From NCBI GenBank assembly GCA_024138025.1, contig JAMXBD010001097.1:124001-188000 (forward strand): a DNA stretch of 64,000 nucleotides. The letters run 5' to 3'. Below are positions 36,083 through 49,089 of this stretch, piece by piece (position 1 is the stretch's first letter; each line of letters starts with the position of its first letter). The notes beneath the pieces are model-generated. The model worked only from the letters and a program-made list of their open reading frames with translations. It was not told the DNA's origin and searched no databases. This stretch comes from Combretum micranthum (taxonomy: Eukaryota > Streptophyta > Magnoliopsida > Myrtales > Combretaceae). The position numbers and the translations under genes were made by a program.

Positions 36083-38029
36083 CTGGTTTCACATTTTCAG
36101 GCAATTCAACAAGATCTCAAACATCATTGTCTTTCATTGATTTCATTCGTTCCTTTAAGTTATAATTTCACTTTTCAAAATTTACATTTTGTTTGGGTTG
36201 ATTAATAGATGAAGGATCAAATTCTAGTCTTATACCATACCCATTCTCTTGAAGATATACAACATAACAATTTGGAATCATAGATTTCTTTCCTTATTAG
36301 ATCTATGTAGTGACACTTCTACTTGAGATTGTTGTGATTCCTTAGTATGAGCAAGAGCTTGTTCCTCCACAAAAGTAGGTAGAACCTTAGAAGTGCTTTG
36401 AAAATATGTATTTGCATCTTGAATAGTATCATATGTAAATGCAGGAACTTTTTTAATTACAAGTATAGGAATGTTGATACATTCCTCCTCATATTTAATA
36501 AACCTAATTGTCTACATCCTCAAGAAACAAAGCATTTTAAGTTCAAAAAAGGATTTACTTAAAGGATCACATAATTTAAATCCTTTTCATCATTCTAAGT
36601 ATTCGTTAAAGTTGCTACTAACTGTTCTTGAGTTCAAATTTCTCTTTAGGCTTGTATGGCCTAGCCTTAACTAGACAACTTCGAATATGAAAATGACCAA
36701 TATCTGGTTTTTTACCAATTCATAATTCATATGGTGTTTTAGATACAACCTTGATTGAAACTCGGTTAAGGATGTATACTATGGTCTTTAATGTGTCTCT
36801 CTAAAAAGATTGTGGTAAAGAAAAATGACTAATCAAACTTTTAGCTAAATCCTCAAAGGTTGGATTAAATCTCTCAACTACACCATTTTAACTTGGTTGT
36901 CTTGGCATGGTGTATCTAGAAATGATCCCACATTCTTTTATGTACTTTATAAAGGGTACATGACATTCTTCACTTGATTAATCAAATCTATCATAGTATT
37001 CATCACCATGGTCAGACCTAATAGCCTTAATTTTCTTATTAAGTTGATTTTCAACTTCGGTTTCATACTCCTTAAAAGCATCTTAGGATTGAGAGTTCTC
37101 ATACATCAAATATAGGTACTCATAATGATAATAATAGTCTATGAAAGTAATAAAATAGCATTGGCAATTCCAAGATGTCATAGAGAATGAACCACATATG
37201 TTAGCATGAATGAAATCTAAGACACTTGAACTCCTTTTGGTATCCTTTTTTATTATATTTGTTCATTTTCTTTGTTTGGAAATCTGTCCCAAATGGTTAT
37301 ACCATAACATTAAAGAATTCTTACTAATTAATTTTCATTTCATACCATAATTACTTATATGCAAGGCTTCTTTCATATATGAGGCATGCAAATTAAGTCT
37401 ATATAGATTATCAATCAAAATATCGCTAGCAATAACATTTGAATATTTAAAAAGACTAAAAATTTCCATTTCCAAACAAATAAAGATAACTGGATTCAAA
37501 TGAGAAACAAAAAACAAAATTCATCTAAATGATGATACATAATATAATAAGTCTCTTCCAAATCTATAAAAAAAAAAAAACTACTAGAAACCATAATTTA
37601 AAGATGCCAATCACATTAATAGGAATCTTATTGCCATTGCCCATATAGATGAATCTTTTAGCATCATTAGGCATTTAGCTTTTTTAGACAACCTTGCATG
37701 GATACACTTACGTAAATAATTGCACCTATATAAATCTACTAAGTATGGGTTGATATTAAAGCTAAATTAACTTTTGAACAAACAACAAAGTTGAGAACTT
37801 TACCCTTTCTTTGTTGCAAGCCACTTTGCATACTTACGAATGTCTTTCTTCGTATGGCTAGCTTTCTTCCAAAAGACAAAAGTAATACCCTTATCTTGTT
37901 TTTGTTGTACATGTGAGGTCTTGGTGTCCACAACTCCTTTGCCTTTATGATCTATTATCCTTTTCTTAGGAGCTTTATCCAAGGAATGAGCCATCATGTG
38001 ATTACTTTTAATCTACTCTTGTTTCAACC

Positions 38030-39290
38030 TCTCTTCCTAATACACCTAGGAGGACTTTCACTGGAGTATCAAAATAAGTTAAAATTAGGGTTTTGATTGA
38101 TAAATAGATGAAATCTTCACTTACCTTGAATATTATGTACCAAGAAAAAAGATCTCAGGAACACTCTTGAACAACTCGCCACAATCATGAAGCATAATTG
38201 ATAAGAGTAAGCTTTATGAGAAAAACTCTCAATGAATTTCTACTATCAAAATCCAATAATGAGTTCATGGCATAAAAGGATTCATTATAGGAGTCTAAAA
38301 GACTAATAAAATTACTAAAACACCCCTAATTAAACCCTAATAAATAACTATTGAAATAACTATGAAATAAAGGAAAATAAACGATTTTGAGTTCAACAAA
38401 ACCTCCAACACCTAAATAGGTGAAAATTATGTGACTTTGGCTTCAACACGACACTAAGCATGGGCATGTAAGCCGGTAGCATTGGCTATAAAATGCTTCA
38501 TTCTTCTTGTATTCACTTTTGTTCTCAACACGGTCTTTAACTTGACTTATGTTGATAGTAGATTTTCGTCTAAGTCTTGTTGGGTCAGGATCCAATAAGT
38601 CATGGGCCCAAGGCCCAGTACTGACATTTGAAAGGCCCACACCCTAGGGCCCTTAAAGTAGGCTATGTCCTAATGGTAATAATGGACTCCTAAGCTACCT
38701 AGGGTTGCCTAGACAACATGCATCCACGACCTTCACCTTGACATTATACATGGAGGCCGCAGTCAATAAGGTCATATTAGTCGCAATCCCTAACCTTAAT
38801 GGGGGGCTCATGGTGTCCTCATAACTAAATTTCCTTGGTAGTCTATACCTCATCCAGCTACCATCTATACTTAGCATATCCTGACCGTAGTACTGGTATA
38901 AACATAATTCGTACCTAACACTGTTGTGTCTCGTAGATTAAGCTAGCTAGTAACCTAATGGGAACCCACTATATGTAAAGGATGTCTCTTAATCCCTTTA
39001 GAGATTGATATGACCATCTTATATGAAGGATCGGTTGAACCCCTAAGAGAGGTAACCATAGAAGAGCACAATTTTCTAAGACCTTCACTATTGTTTCTAG
39101 AAGATTGGTTCTGTGTTTTTTTATCTAGACTTGAACACATATCTAACTTAAGCATTAGAGTGGTCATGCCAAATAACCCCCCTGACATAGTGCTAATCGA
39201 GTTTTCTATATGTATAGGTCTTTGGTGCATTAGCACCCTTGTCTTTTCCTGAGGTAGAAGGCTCATACTCTACTGGCAAATTTAGCACCT
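38030..39290. other. Unassigned insertion inside the Copia gag
   Basis: This stretch separates the UBN2 part of gag from its knuckle region, and its composition is more balanced than its surroundings (for example GTCATGGGCCCAAGGCCCAG near 38598). ORFs at 38443-38640, 38695-38877 and 39010-39252 match nothing I recognise. It may be part of another retroelement; ends not found. Confidence 0.4.
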
Positions 39291-40109
39291 ATGACAACTT
39301 GTGTTACCATTCGTGTAGAATTTGCAATCTTCTATCTCATTTGGAAATAAGTAATTGCATCACACACAAATGTGATCATCATGTAATCCATAACAAGGAA
39401 CTATCTTCACTTCATTAGGTTTAATTTATCTTTAAGAACTCTCATAGTAAGATTCTATAATCCTTTAGCTCATGCTCTAGTAATTGGACCTGTAACTTGA
39501 TTCCAATCACTTTCTCTTCTACACATTATGTAATCAACTCATTCAATGGTCATTTCTCCTTTTGGATGTTATAACTTATTTTGAAAGGACTGAATAAAGT
39601 GGGAAGTGAAATCAAGACTTGGTATACAAGAGTGTCATAAAAAAAAATTCCAACTTTAAGGCCTTTAATCTTTTGACGAGATTATAGATCTCTCTGATGT
39701 ACTCCGTATGTTTCCTTTAGCACTATACCACATGGAAACGAGATTTGCAAGAGTAGTGCTCATTTCAACCTCTTAAGAACCTGTAAAATAGTCTACTATT
39801 CTGCTCAAGAACTTTTCGACATTTGTTTGCTCGACCATGGCTCCCGTAATGGCATCAAAGATGAAATTCATCATGATTATAAGACTCGTGCTATTATAAT
39901 GCTCTCACTTTTCATTGAAGATGAACGTAGTTTTCTTTTTGACTATTTAATCCACTCAACAACGGAATATCTTTCAATCTGTGTGCACAATAATGAAGAC
40001 AAGTGTTGCAAGCTAGTTACACTTGTGATAGAGGTCGTGACAAGGATAGAGAAGACCAACAAGGAGATCGCTGTATATCACACCAATGTTACGGATTGTG
40101 AGCATGTAT

Positions 40110-41278
40110 AATTGAACCATAGAGATCACACTCGTGATGGCACCTATGATATCATGTATCATGCCCGTGACTACATCTATGATCAATAGAGGTCATGTGA
40201 CCCTGCATCATGGTGATGAAGCTGTCTAAGTCGTGAGGCACCTCATTTCTCAATCATGATTCGACCTATGATACTAATGCGAATTTGACTTGGTTGACTT
40301 TTTTATTTTATTTTACTAGATTTATTTTATTAGGTTTGATTGATATTTACTATTTTACCCTTTAACCTAAGTTGTGGGTATAAAAGGGACTTTATTATGT
40401 AAACAACAACAATTAATAGTTTTTGAATAAAACTATTTCTCTTGAGAGATCCTACTCTTAAACCCTAGCTCTTATCAATCAATTTTGATTATGGCAAACA
40501 TGAATGAGTTATTGTGAGTCATATAAATTTCTTACAAGTGTTAAAACCCTATTTGCTTTCCTTGTGCATCATTTCTAAGGCGAGTAAAGAATCTATCTTT
40601 ATATTTAAGAAAACTTAATTCTGGTGTTAGGTTTTAGGGATTTTCTTTAGGATTAATCAATATTAATCCACAGATACACTAGTGATTAATTTCTTAAGCA
40701 TATCAAAAGGTTAGTATAAAACCCTTCACCATATTCGAACTCTTAGTCTAGTTTTGGAGATCACTGTTATTCCATATTCCTTAATTATTATCATCCTTAT
40801 TGATAGGACTTGGTCTACTAGTATGATTACCTCATCTACTAGAATGATGATCTAATTTAGTTCTTTTGGGGTTTCTTTATTTATTTATCAGAATCAGAAC
40901 CCATTCACCATAATTATCTTCGAATTTTGCCTCATTCTCAAGAATAATTTTAAGATTCTCTAATTTATTACCTGAGTTCTCACTATTCTGACTAGAGTTA
41001 TGAGACTATATTATGTCTAAGCTTGGTGCCACTCCTCCTCCTCATCCAGCTTTGTTATATATTACTTCATTGGTCTGAAAGGCTTCAAGCTGGTTTCTTT
41101 TTCCTTTTCATTTGAGTATCCATATTACATTTATTTGCAAAATCCGTATTTAAGACATGAAGATTCAATTTCTTCATACTATACTCCATATCTATGATTG
41201 TCTAAAACAATTGTATCATTAAGGGCTTGGTAAAACTCACACATGGTAAGAGAGCCTTTTGCTTAATTGGTTGATGAT
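40110..41278. other. Intron 2, possible LTR-like stretch, unassigned
   Basis: Has TATAAAAGGGAC at 40379-40390, an A-rich stretch, and TTAAACCCTAGCTC soon after: a promoter-like order seen in plant LTRs, on the plus strand. TG...CA limits could not be set, and it may be partly the 5' LTR zone of the adjacent minus-strand Copia. No gene. It ends with ATGAT (41274-41278), the TSD of the large retrotransposon. Confidence 0.35.
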
Positions 41279-44200
41279 TGTAATCCCCCAAATTTTACGT
41301 AACCTGATTATAACAAATACTAAAAATGTAATATAGAATTAGATAGAATATTGGAACAAGTAGTAAAAATCACTCCAAATTTTTTTTGATTTAAAAATAT
41401 CAAAGAATGAATTTGATTATAGTTAGAAAGATGAAGAATCGTTACCAAAAAGAAAAAAAAAAAATATATATATATATATATTTCGAAGTACAAACTGTAA
41501 CTTCTATGATCGCAAATAATTTAAAACGACGATAAACCAATCGTTCATATAAAATTACTGAATTCTTTAAGCTCAATACTTCGGGACTAAATCATATGCT
41601 TGTTAACTAATGAAATAATAGTATTTAAAATCTAATAACAATATTAAGTAGCACTAGACAAATATATTATTATAGATAACTCATAGACAATAAAACGTAA
41701 TATTTGGTAAAATAATCACTAGTTCAACAAGAAATCATAGTTAACCTTGAATTTAAGTCAAAATAACAAACGATTAATTTCAAACCCGATAAATACAATC
41801 TATTAATAGTACTTTTGGTATAGTACGATAATCTAAAAATGGATTACTAGGATTATAAATACACGTAGATACTAATTCAGATCACTAATTACTAATCTAG
41901 ATATAAAACAAAAATTTTCAAACCCGCTGTTATACTTGTTAGAACATTATGAATTTAGTAAGACTTAGCCCTAAATTAATTTATTGAAATTGAAAAATGT
42001 AATTGTGTAAGTTAAAATACTAAAAATGATTTATTGTGTAAACTCGAAATTAAATTTGTACGGATAAACAACTTAAAGTTTCGTAATAACTTAGGAAAAT
42101 TCTATTCCGATAAACCTTGTACATAATGGTTATTAATATATATTTATAAATTAATATTGGTTAAAATAATTTAATTAATTATTAAGCAAGCAAGAAACAA
42201 ACAAATAAATAAATAAAAACTAAACAACTCGAATTCTACACGTTAGAATGGAAAGCTGGAACAAGTTCATCACGTGCAGGAACGTGAAGCAGGGGACGCC
42301 ACGAACAGAACTTACATCACATTACACACTTCGAGGATTGAAAGCTCGGCTGCAGAGTTTCCACGCAAAGCCTCTTGTCTTCACGCACGCTGGAAATTCT
42401 TCATGAAACAGAGGACAACAAATCAGAATTCTCAGCCGCATTCCACGCACATCCAACGAGCAGCTTCTCCTCCACGCTGGAACAGAAAAGAAGAGACGAG
42501 CAGCAGCTGGGATTCCACGCACACGAACAATCAGGACTCCAAGCACAGGCTGCTAGCAGCATCCACGTACAGCTGCTCCTTGAGGAGAATTGTGGCATCA
42601 ACGTTGAAGACCCCGGCAGCTTCTCCACGCGCATCCAGCAGCACCCCACGTCCACACACACACGCACAGCACAACGCTTGGACGCAAAACAGAGCCCATA
42701 AACAGAGCAGCAGCAGGGATCTTCGGTTGCAAGATTTTCAACATTGATCCATTTTGAGCCTCAAAATTCAACATGAAAAGGACATTTAAACCAACCACAA
42801 CACTTCACATAAAACCAACATTAAATGAGGAAGGAATGTAGCCCAAATTAAAGTCAAACCCAGCTCCATATGGCCTTGAAATTTCGGAGCAAACAGACTG
42901 CAACAGAGGACAAATCAGGATAAAACAACAACAGCACACATATCCATTTCAGCTCCGGTTTTGTAAAATTTATGGACTTAGTTGAGCTGAAATTTTTGAC
43001 CAAAAGAGGACCAACCTTAAGCCTTCAAATGTCCACCTCAAACACCATTTACTAGATAGAAAACAACAAGAAAAATTTGATCAAAATCATGCAAACCAAC
43101 ATGGAAAACAGCAAACAAAACAGTAGCAGAAAACTTTGATTTTGATCTCTGTTTTCACACGATTTTGACCCGATTTTTCTTGCAATTTGAGCCTCTATTT
43201 TACACATATAAACAACCTTAATTAACTACCAAACAAACACATTTAATTCCCCTTGAGATCAGCCACAAATTCCACACAAATTCATCCAAAATTCGTCCTC
43301 AAATTCACATTACAATTCTTACCCGAGAACAACAGCTGGAACATGATCTATAAGTCCTTCAATTGCTCTGATTTTCTCAACCAACTTGTACTACAAATAC
43401 ACCAAATAAACCACTATTTAATAGCCTTACTTTATTAGCAAACAAACCCCATGAATATCCTTTAAACAACTATAAAAATCTATCAAAACACAAGTCAAAT
43501 TCGTATCCAAAATTCCAGCTGCAAATGTGAGTTATTCCTAAGCCCAAAACACTCTCTTTACCCTCCTAAACTTAGCCTAACATTAGTACATATATATAGC
43601 CTTAAGTTACACACTAAATTAGCTCAAAATCTCCCCAAACACAATCCAAAATTCCTCTCAAAACAGCCACTACGAATTTATCAAACTCCTTATGCATGCT
43701 CACTTGATCAACCTTGTTTCAACACTTCACAAATAAAAGTGTATCTCTTGTTTAGATCCTATAGCACTATCCAAGCATCAACACTCATCAACCACAATCA
43801 AAACCCCACTTTAGCTATTCCAAACAACACCAAAAACCAAGTTGAATAGCCTTTGGTACATCATATATTCAAGTGTCAATATAAAAGGTAAGAATATGTA
43901 CATACATATACTAGTTTAGCTAGATTAATTTTTGTTAGTTACTCATCCTTCTACTATACTCTTTAGATCACTACTTTCACCGAGAAGGAGGAAATAGACC
44001 ACATCTATTGTCTAACAAAGGTAAGAATCATATCAATTTCAAACATTCATTATGTTTGCCCTTTGAAATTTATCTTAGAAATTATCAAAATTAAGCTAAT
44101 AGTATATTGATGATATTTAGACTATTTAATATATAAATACAACAACTTAAAGATTTTTAAGTATAGAAATTCAAATCCAATAAAGGAAAAACCAAAACCA

Positions 44201-46867
44201 CACTTCAATACAAAACTAAGTTGAACTTTAGATACACATGTATATACCTAGGAAGATTGAATAAACTGTATTGATATGTTGTTTAAAGCCAAAAACGACC
44301 CACCAATGGAAAGAACACGAAAAATCCTATGAAATCGACTACTTATTTGTTAAAAACGGATAAGAAACGAATTAGATATTACAAAAAAAAAATGGAATTT
44401 CTGCTGCCAGATCTACACGAACAGAGCGGACTGTTCTTGTACTTTTCGTTCCCTTAATGACTTTGTTTGATAAAACTAAGACCATTAATGGATTGTACTC
44501 GGAAAATACTATGAAAACGACTATTTATTCGTCAAAAACGGATTAGAAATGATTAGATATGATCAAAACAAGTTTTGACTACAATTGTAGGATTCACTTG
44601 AAATCTATGCATATCATAAATTTAAAAATTGTACAAGTCTTTTTCTTGAAAATAATTCCACTACTATAAAGTACTCTTCGAGTACTATCAAATCGACTAT
44701 TTACAACGAAATCGGATTTAAAACGAATAAGAAATCACAAATAGAAATTCACTTAATTTTCAATCTCAATAAACTAATACTAAGGTTACTGCTGTTTCTA
44801 CTAATATAGTTTGATTATTACTATTATTATTACTACTGTTTATAATATTCCGTATTATTGATATTTTTATCACAGTCATTAGGATTATTTATACTGTTAT
44901 TTTTACATTAAGGTTACTATATTTACATTATTCTAATGTTATTTTGCCACTACTATTTTATTTATTAATAGTATGAAGATAGTTGCTACTATTATACTTG
45001 TATTTATTACTAATATTGAATTAACATTTCAAACTAATATTACTGATAATATTGTAGTATTAAACTTAGTTGTTTTGCAATAAAAATAAAATTTAAGTAT
45101 AATAGAAATTTGATACATCTACATACTATTTTTATAACTTTTGAAAGTATAGATACTAGCATATACCCTTAAATAAATAAAATACTAATTTAAGAGACAG
45201 ATAAGGTTGACAGGCAAAGAATTAATAAATAAAAATCTCTACTAAATACAGTAGACTTAAGAAAGACAAACTCCTTAATTAAAATATAAATATCAAGAGA
45301 AAAAAATACAAACAAATATTCTTTACTATAGAAATTAAAACCTTAATAAAAACTATCAAATACCGATACAGAATAATTAGAACCTATAAGATTCAATTAA
45401 ATTTTTAACGATACAGTAATTAATGACGACTTTTTAATATCCGACGATAGAGATCAACACCTTTAAATTATAGGAAGACTTCTCTTACAGAAATAATCCA
45501 ATAATAAATCTCTGTTATTTCCTTTCATAGGAAAATAGATCAATTCCGGACTGCCAGTAGCTTAGCGAGGACCACAGGTGAGGGAATTCTGATGATCTAC
45601 TATTTGCTTGTGATTGCTACTGCTTGCTGTTATGTTGATTGTATTGCTTGTATGGAATGACTGATTGTATGAGTGTTATCATCCGCATGATCACCTGCAT
45701 AAATGGATAAAGATAATTATTCGACTAAACTAATTGGATATACTCGTCGCATGTGCTTGATCCCCTTGTAGGAAATGTCCCAATTTTGAAAACAAAAGTA
45801 TTTTGAAATGTATTTTAAAGAAATCCGACTTGGAATATTCCAGGTTATTTTATATCCTTTGGAAAGGAAGAATTTATACTAAAAGAGTTTATGAGATAAA
45901 CATGGGACATTTCCGAGTATTGTTGTGACAGTGGATGTGGCCTGAATTTGGGTCCACTGGTCACTTGGCGATAGATGTTACCTGAATTTGGGTCTATCCG
46001 CCGGATTCACCTTTATAGGTGATGGTTCTTTTTGGCAGTAGATGTTACCCGTCGGGGTCTACTTGTGCGATTCACCATAGATTGGTGATGGATTGTAAGA
46101 ATGACCATTAAATTGGCATTATATATATTTAAATATGAACCAGCGTAAATCACGTGAACACGTTGGGGAATATTTGTTGTTACCAATGGCGGTTAAGCAT
46201 TGGGTGAGTCTGGATGGACGAAACCACCAGGCAGCCTCGTACGGTTAAGGCGAGGTGTCCCATGCGGGTAAGTATGGGAGACAACTGAAGTGTAGACAGG
46301 TAAATCTACATCGTCTATGGTTCCGGACCCCCATAGATGTGTTGCTTGCATTCATTACGTATGCATTCATATTGCGTATAGATAGATTTGCATGAGTGTA
46401 TAATTAATGTTTGATAACTTGCGTGACCGGTAGTAGTGAGGAATGAACTCACTGAGCCCGTGGTTCGCTCACCCCCCTACAGTTTTTGTGCAGGAATATT
46501 ACTAGCTGGGATTGGGCTAGGAATGTGTGAAGAGAGCTTCTCCAACAAACTTTATTGAAGATAGAGATATAGGATATGGAAACTTAGAATGTAAATTAAA
46601 TGAATTTTGAATTTTGTATGTTGTAGTTTGGAAACCCAATTTCACTATTTGGTGGGGGATACCGATTCTCTGCGATCTTGGTGGAAATTGGAAAATAAAT
46701 TCCATAGTTGAAATACTGTAATATATTATATCATTTGTAGATAAATATTTATAAATAAATAGAGTCTTGTATACTCTGACATACAAGACGGCTCTCATGT
46801 TACGGGTGCACACGTGATATGATAGCTTTAGATAAATCCTGTTAGGCCCCCATTTAGAGTCGTGACA
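41279..46867 (+). repeat. 5' LTR (5589 bp) of the large retrotransposon
   Basis: Begins TGTAATCCCCCAAATTTTAC and ends AGAGTCGTGACA. It contains a GC-rich block (42250-42720) with a recurring CCACGC word, an AT-rich middle, and a 3' part (45540-46500) with GTAGATGTTACC and GGGTCTACTTG words. It is about 48 bp shorter than the 3' LTR; most visible differences are single missing bases here rather than substitutions. The small ORFs in the GC-rich block are disrupted by these indels and are not taken as genes. Confidence 0.93.
42250..42720. repeat. GC-rich block with repeated CCACGC words in the LTR (second copy at 50065-50530)
   Basis: Words such as TTTCCACGCAAAG, CTTCACGCACGCTGG, ATTCCACGCACATCC, CTCCACGCTGGAAC, ATTCCACGCACACG, ATCCACGTACAG, CTCCACGCGCATCC and CCCCACGTCCACAC recur every 30-60 bp. 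The reading frames of up to 157 codons seen here differ between the two LTR copies because of indels and have low-complexity content. Confidence 0.75.
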
Positions 46868-46871
46868 GAAG

Positions 46872-46883
46872 TGGTATCAGAGC
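46872..46883 (+). promoter_or_regulatory. Primer-binding site for tRNA-iMet
   Basis: TGGTATCAGAGC, four bases (GAAG) after the LTR end at 46867, complementary to the 3' end of plant initiator methionine tRNA. It would prime minus-strand DNA synthesis. Confidence 0.92.
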
Positions 46884-47353
46884 TCTAGGTTTGTCAGAGA
46901 TAGGAGCAACCTACCAAATGTGAGATTGGGTAGAACCTGGGTAGATAAACTAAGTTGATAAATTAAAAGATGTAGACGTTAGACTATATATATATTTATA
47001 TATTACAAGTATCATATGGGCATATATTGTCCACAAAGATGTAAATGACAAAATCTTACATCTTATTATTAATGTCGAAAGACATTACAACCCTAATAGA
47101 AGCCAAACCACAAGCTTCTAGGCACGTTAAATCTACGTTAGCTAGATCACAAAATACATCTCTTCCCCTCCTCATATGAACTGGAATTGACGAAGAAACT
47201 CAATAGCTATGAAATTATTGAAATCTCCAAATAAATTGATTAGCTTAAATACGCTATTAAATAGATTTTTGGAAAACTTTAAATAAAGTATAACTTAAAA
47301 CTATTAGTAACCTAATTTTCCCTTTTTAGGTAATTGTTGACAACAAAGGTGCA
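46884..47353 (+). other. Leader between PBS and gag
   Basis: Non-coding leader of about 470 bp. It is expected to hold the packaging signal, but no specific motif can be pointed to. Confidence 0.5.
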
Positions 47354-48181
47354 ATGCTTCCCGACTTCATTAAATCGAATAAATTCTTTAATGGAAGGAA
47401 GGATGAACCTGACAAAACTGAAGATTGGCTAGCCCAAATTGAACGCTCCTTTGAGGCATATGAAGTCCCAGAACACTTGAGAGTAACGTATGGAACTTTT
47501 ATGTTAAGGAAAAATGCAAGGATATGGTGGGACACCAAGAAAAACACAATGCCTCAAACAATTACTTGGGATGCCTTCAGACAAGAATTTTTGAAAGAAT
47601 ACATTCCTACTAGCCTTTGTCATAAATTATTTGTCGAACTGTTTACCCTGCAAAGAGGAAAAAGGAGTATTAATAAATATGAAAGTGAACTTAGGAGACT
47701 GATGCAATATGCTCCTCATAGGTTAAGAAACGATGAAGCTTGGCAAATACAGATATTTAAAAATGGATTAGACCCGGAAACTCGGACTAAGTTAGAAGAG
47801 CATGAGCTACAGACATATGTTGAAAACGTGGAAAGGGCAAGAGTCATAGAATATGCTAAAGAAAAATTTTTGGAAAGGCAGAATGAGAAAACTAAGGAAA
47901 CGACAATAAAAATCAAAGAATCAACCAAGATCAATCATGAAAACAATAAATGCTCAAGATTGCAGAAGGATAAACTTGCAGTGATAAGGCCGTACCATAT
48001 CAAGTGTTGGAAGTGTAGCAAAGAGCATCGTCCTCAAAAATGCCCAGAATTAAAAGACAAATGCTCCTATTGTGGAAAAGTCGGGCATAAAACGAAGCAC
48101 TGTTTTAAGAGGAGAAATGTCATGAGATGTAATCTGTGTGGAAAACAAGGACATGATATTTCCTCATGTTATTACAAATGA
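47354..48181 (+). CDS. Gag capsid-nucleocapsid protein of the large retrotransposon (275 aa)
   Basis: Intact ORF. Residues about 10-150 follow the Retrotrans_gag pattern: DEPDKTEDWLAQIERSFEA, MLRKNARIWWD, ITWDAFRQEFLKEYIP, LQRGKRSINKYESELRRL. The C-terminal 60 residues hold three cysteine-histidine knuckles: an atypical C-X2-C-X3-H-X4-C (about 218-230, CWKCSKEHRPQKC), then two canonical C-X2-C-X4-H-X4-C knuckles (about 237-250, CSYCGKVGHKTKHC, and 259-272, CNLCGKQGHDISSC). A Lys/Glu-rich linker lies between capsid part and knuckles. Gag forms the virus-like particle and binds the RNA. The frame stops soon after the last knuckle and no protease follows. It is the only intact mobile-element ORF of this size in the window. 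The start at ATGCTTCCCGAC is the first ATG in frame with the domain. Confidence 0.92.
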   Translation: MLPDFIKSNKFFNGRKDEPDKTEDWLAQIERSFEAYEVPEHLRVTYGTFMLRKNARIWWDTKKNTMPQTITWDAFRQEFLKEYIPTSLCHKLFVELFTLQRGKRSINKYESELRRLMQYAPHRLRNDEAWQIQIFKNGLDPETRTKLEEHELQTYVENVERARVIEYAKEKFLERQNEKTKETTIKIKESTKINHENNKCSRLQKDKLAVIRPYHIKCWKCSKEHRPQKCPELKDKCSYCGKVGHKTKHCFKRRNVMRCNLCGKQGHDISSCYYK

Positions 48182-49076
48182 TTAGACTAGTTAAATAATA
48201 GGAAACCAGTAGAAGTATGGTAAGCATAAATATCCAACAAAGGATTTGTACGACTTACTATAATGTCTTAGAGAATATCAAAATTTCTTGTACTGAAATC
48301 ATATATGTAATGATATAAATGTTGATGATTATGATGATATGAAAGTGTGTAAAAAGTATTGAGGAAAAACCAGAAGAAACTCTAGTCTTTATTTTACTAT
48401 GACTGACTGAAATAACATACAAATGTGAGACGAAACGAACATGGAGATACCAAATGTACTACCATATGTATTTTAAGTTGAGATTTGGATATGAATATAT
48501 TTGGAGAATTATTACGACATTTGTGGTGATGAGAGTAGTACAAATTACTGATTGATGATTTAATGCTTCAAAAGATCTTACTAGAGGTATTAAGGTAATC
48601 ACACTAGTAGAGAAACCTAAGACAACTGCAGAAGAATAAAATGGAATAAGTGATCATATTCTTCCTTACTGTAATGATTCTATGGAGCAAGCCAACATTA
48701 AATTAGTAATTATGAATCATACTTTTGGAGACAATGGATTAAATTAACGAGAGAAGTCTTAGTAATTCAAATGATGAATATACCCATAGTCAACGAATTC
48801 ATAAGTAATTATGAAGTTTATGTTCATGACTCTTTAGAAGTATTATCCTACTGATATCGTAGAAAATAAGGCATTTACGAGATATATAAGAAAGAAACTT
48901 TGTTGATGCTATCCCAATCATTTCGAAGGAATAAAGAACGCTTTTATTGGTTTGACTGTTGTAGAAATATAAGACCATAGATACGAGATAAATGTCTATA
49001 GTAAAATAAGTTCCAAATACGAAATCCATTCGAATTTAGATAAACCCCTACAAGTTTCGAGGACGAAACTTTTCTT
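48182..49076 (+). other. Non-coding remainder of the internal region
   Basis: About 900 bp where an autonomous element would have 3-4 kb of pol. No protease, RT, RNase H or integrase motif is readable in any frame. The last bases include GTTTCGAGGACGAAACT (about 49056-49072), the usual tail of chromovirus pol, which marks where the deletion rejoined. Confidence 0.75.
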
Positions 49077-49089
49077 AAGGGGGGGAAGA
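49077..49089 (+). promoter_or_regulatory. Polypurine tract
   Basis: AAGGGGGGGAAGA lies directly before the TG of the 3' LTR. It is the site that primes plus-strand DNA synthesis. Confidence 0.9.

Larger units (their letters stand above)
33780..40110 (-). mobile_element. Decayed Copia retrotransposon inside intron 2 (gag to RNase H)
   Basis: Read downward from 40110: gag of the UBN2 type (39810-39420: LVSMWYSAKGNIR, SLPTLFSPFKISYN), a gap, a degenerate CCHC region (38000-37800: KKASHTKKDIRKYAKWL), and GAG-pre-integrase (37517-37335, NLYRLNLHASY). Integrase follows (about 37080-36700: KIKAIRSDHGDEYYDRFD, IISRYTMPRQPS), then RT (36104-34797: KGFIQKESI, YILGLSQRAYMDRVL) and RNase H (34270-33790: SKLKHIDIKFL, MIANFLTKGLPP). 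Order is normal for Copia. Frames are broken throughout. It is interrupted by an insertion in gag, a tandem triplication in RT and a MITE in RNase H. Confidence 0.85.

Noticed and set aside
36471..36674. Plus-strand ORF of 67 codons, and others at 33909, 39010 and 39827
   Set aside because: They lie opposite to or among decayed minus-strand Copia coding sequence and have no recognisable content.
42274..42747. ORFs of 60-157 codons on both strands in the GC-rich part of the large LTR, repeated at 50089-50614
   Set aside because: Both strands and several frames are open at once because of composition; the frames differ between the two LTR copies through indels; content is Ser/His/Arg or Cys-rich without any domain.
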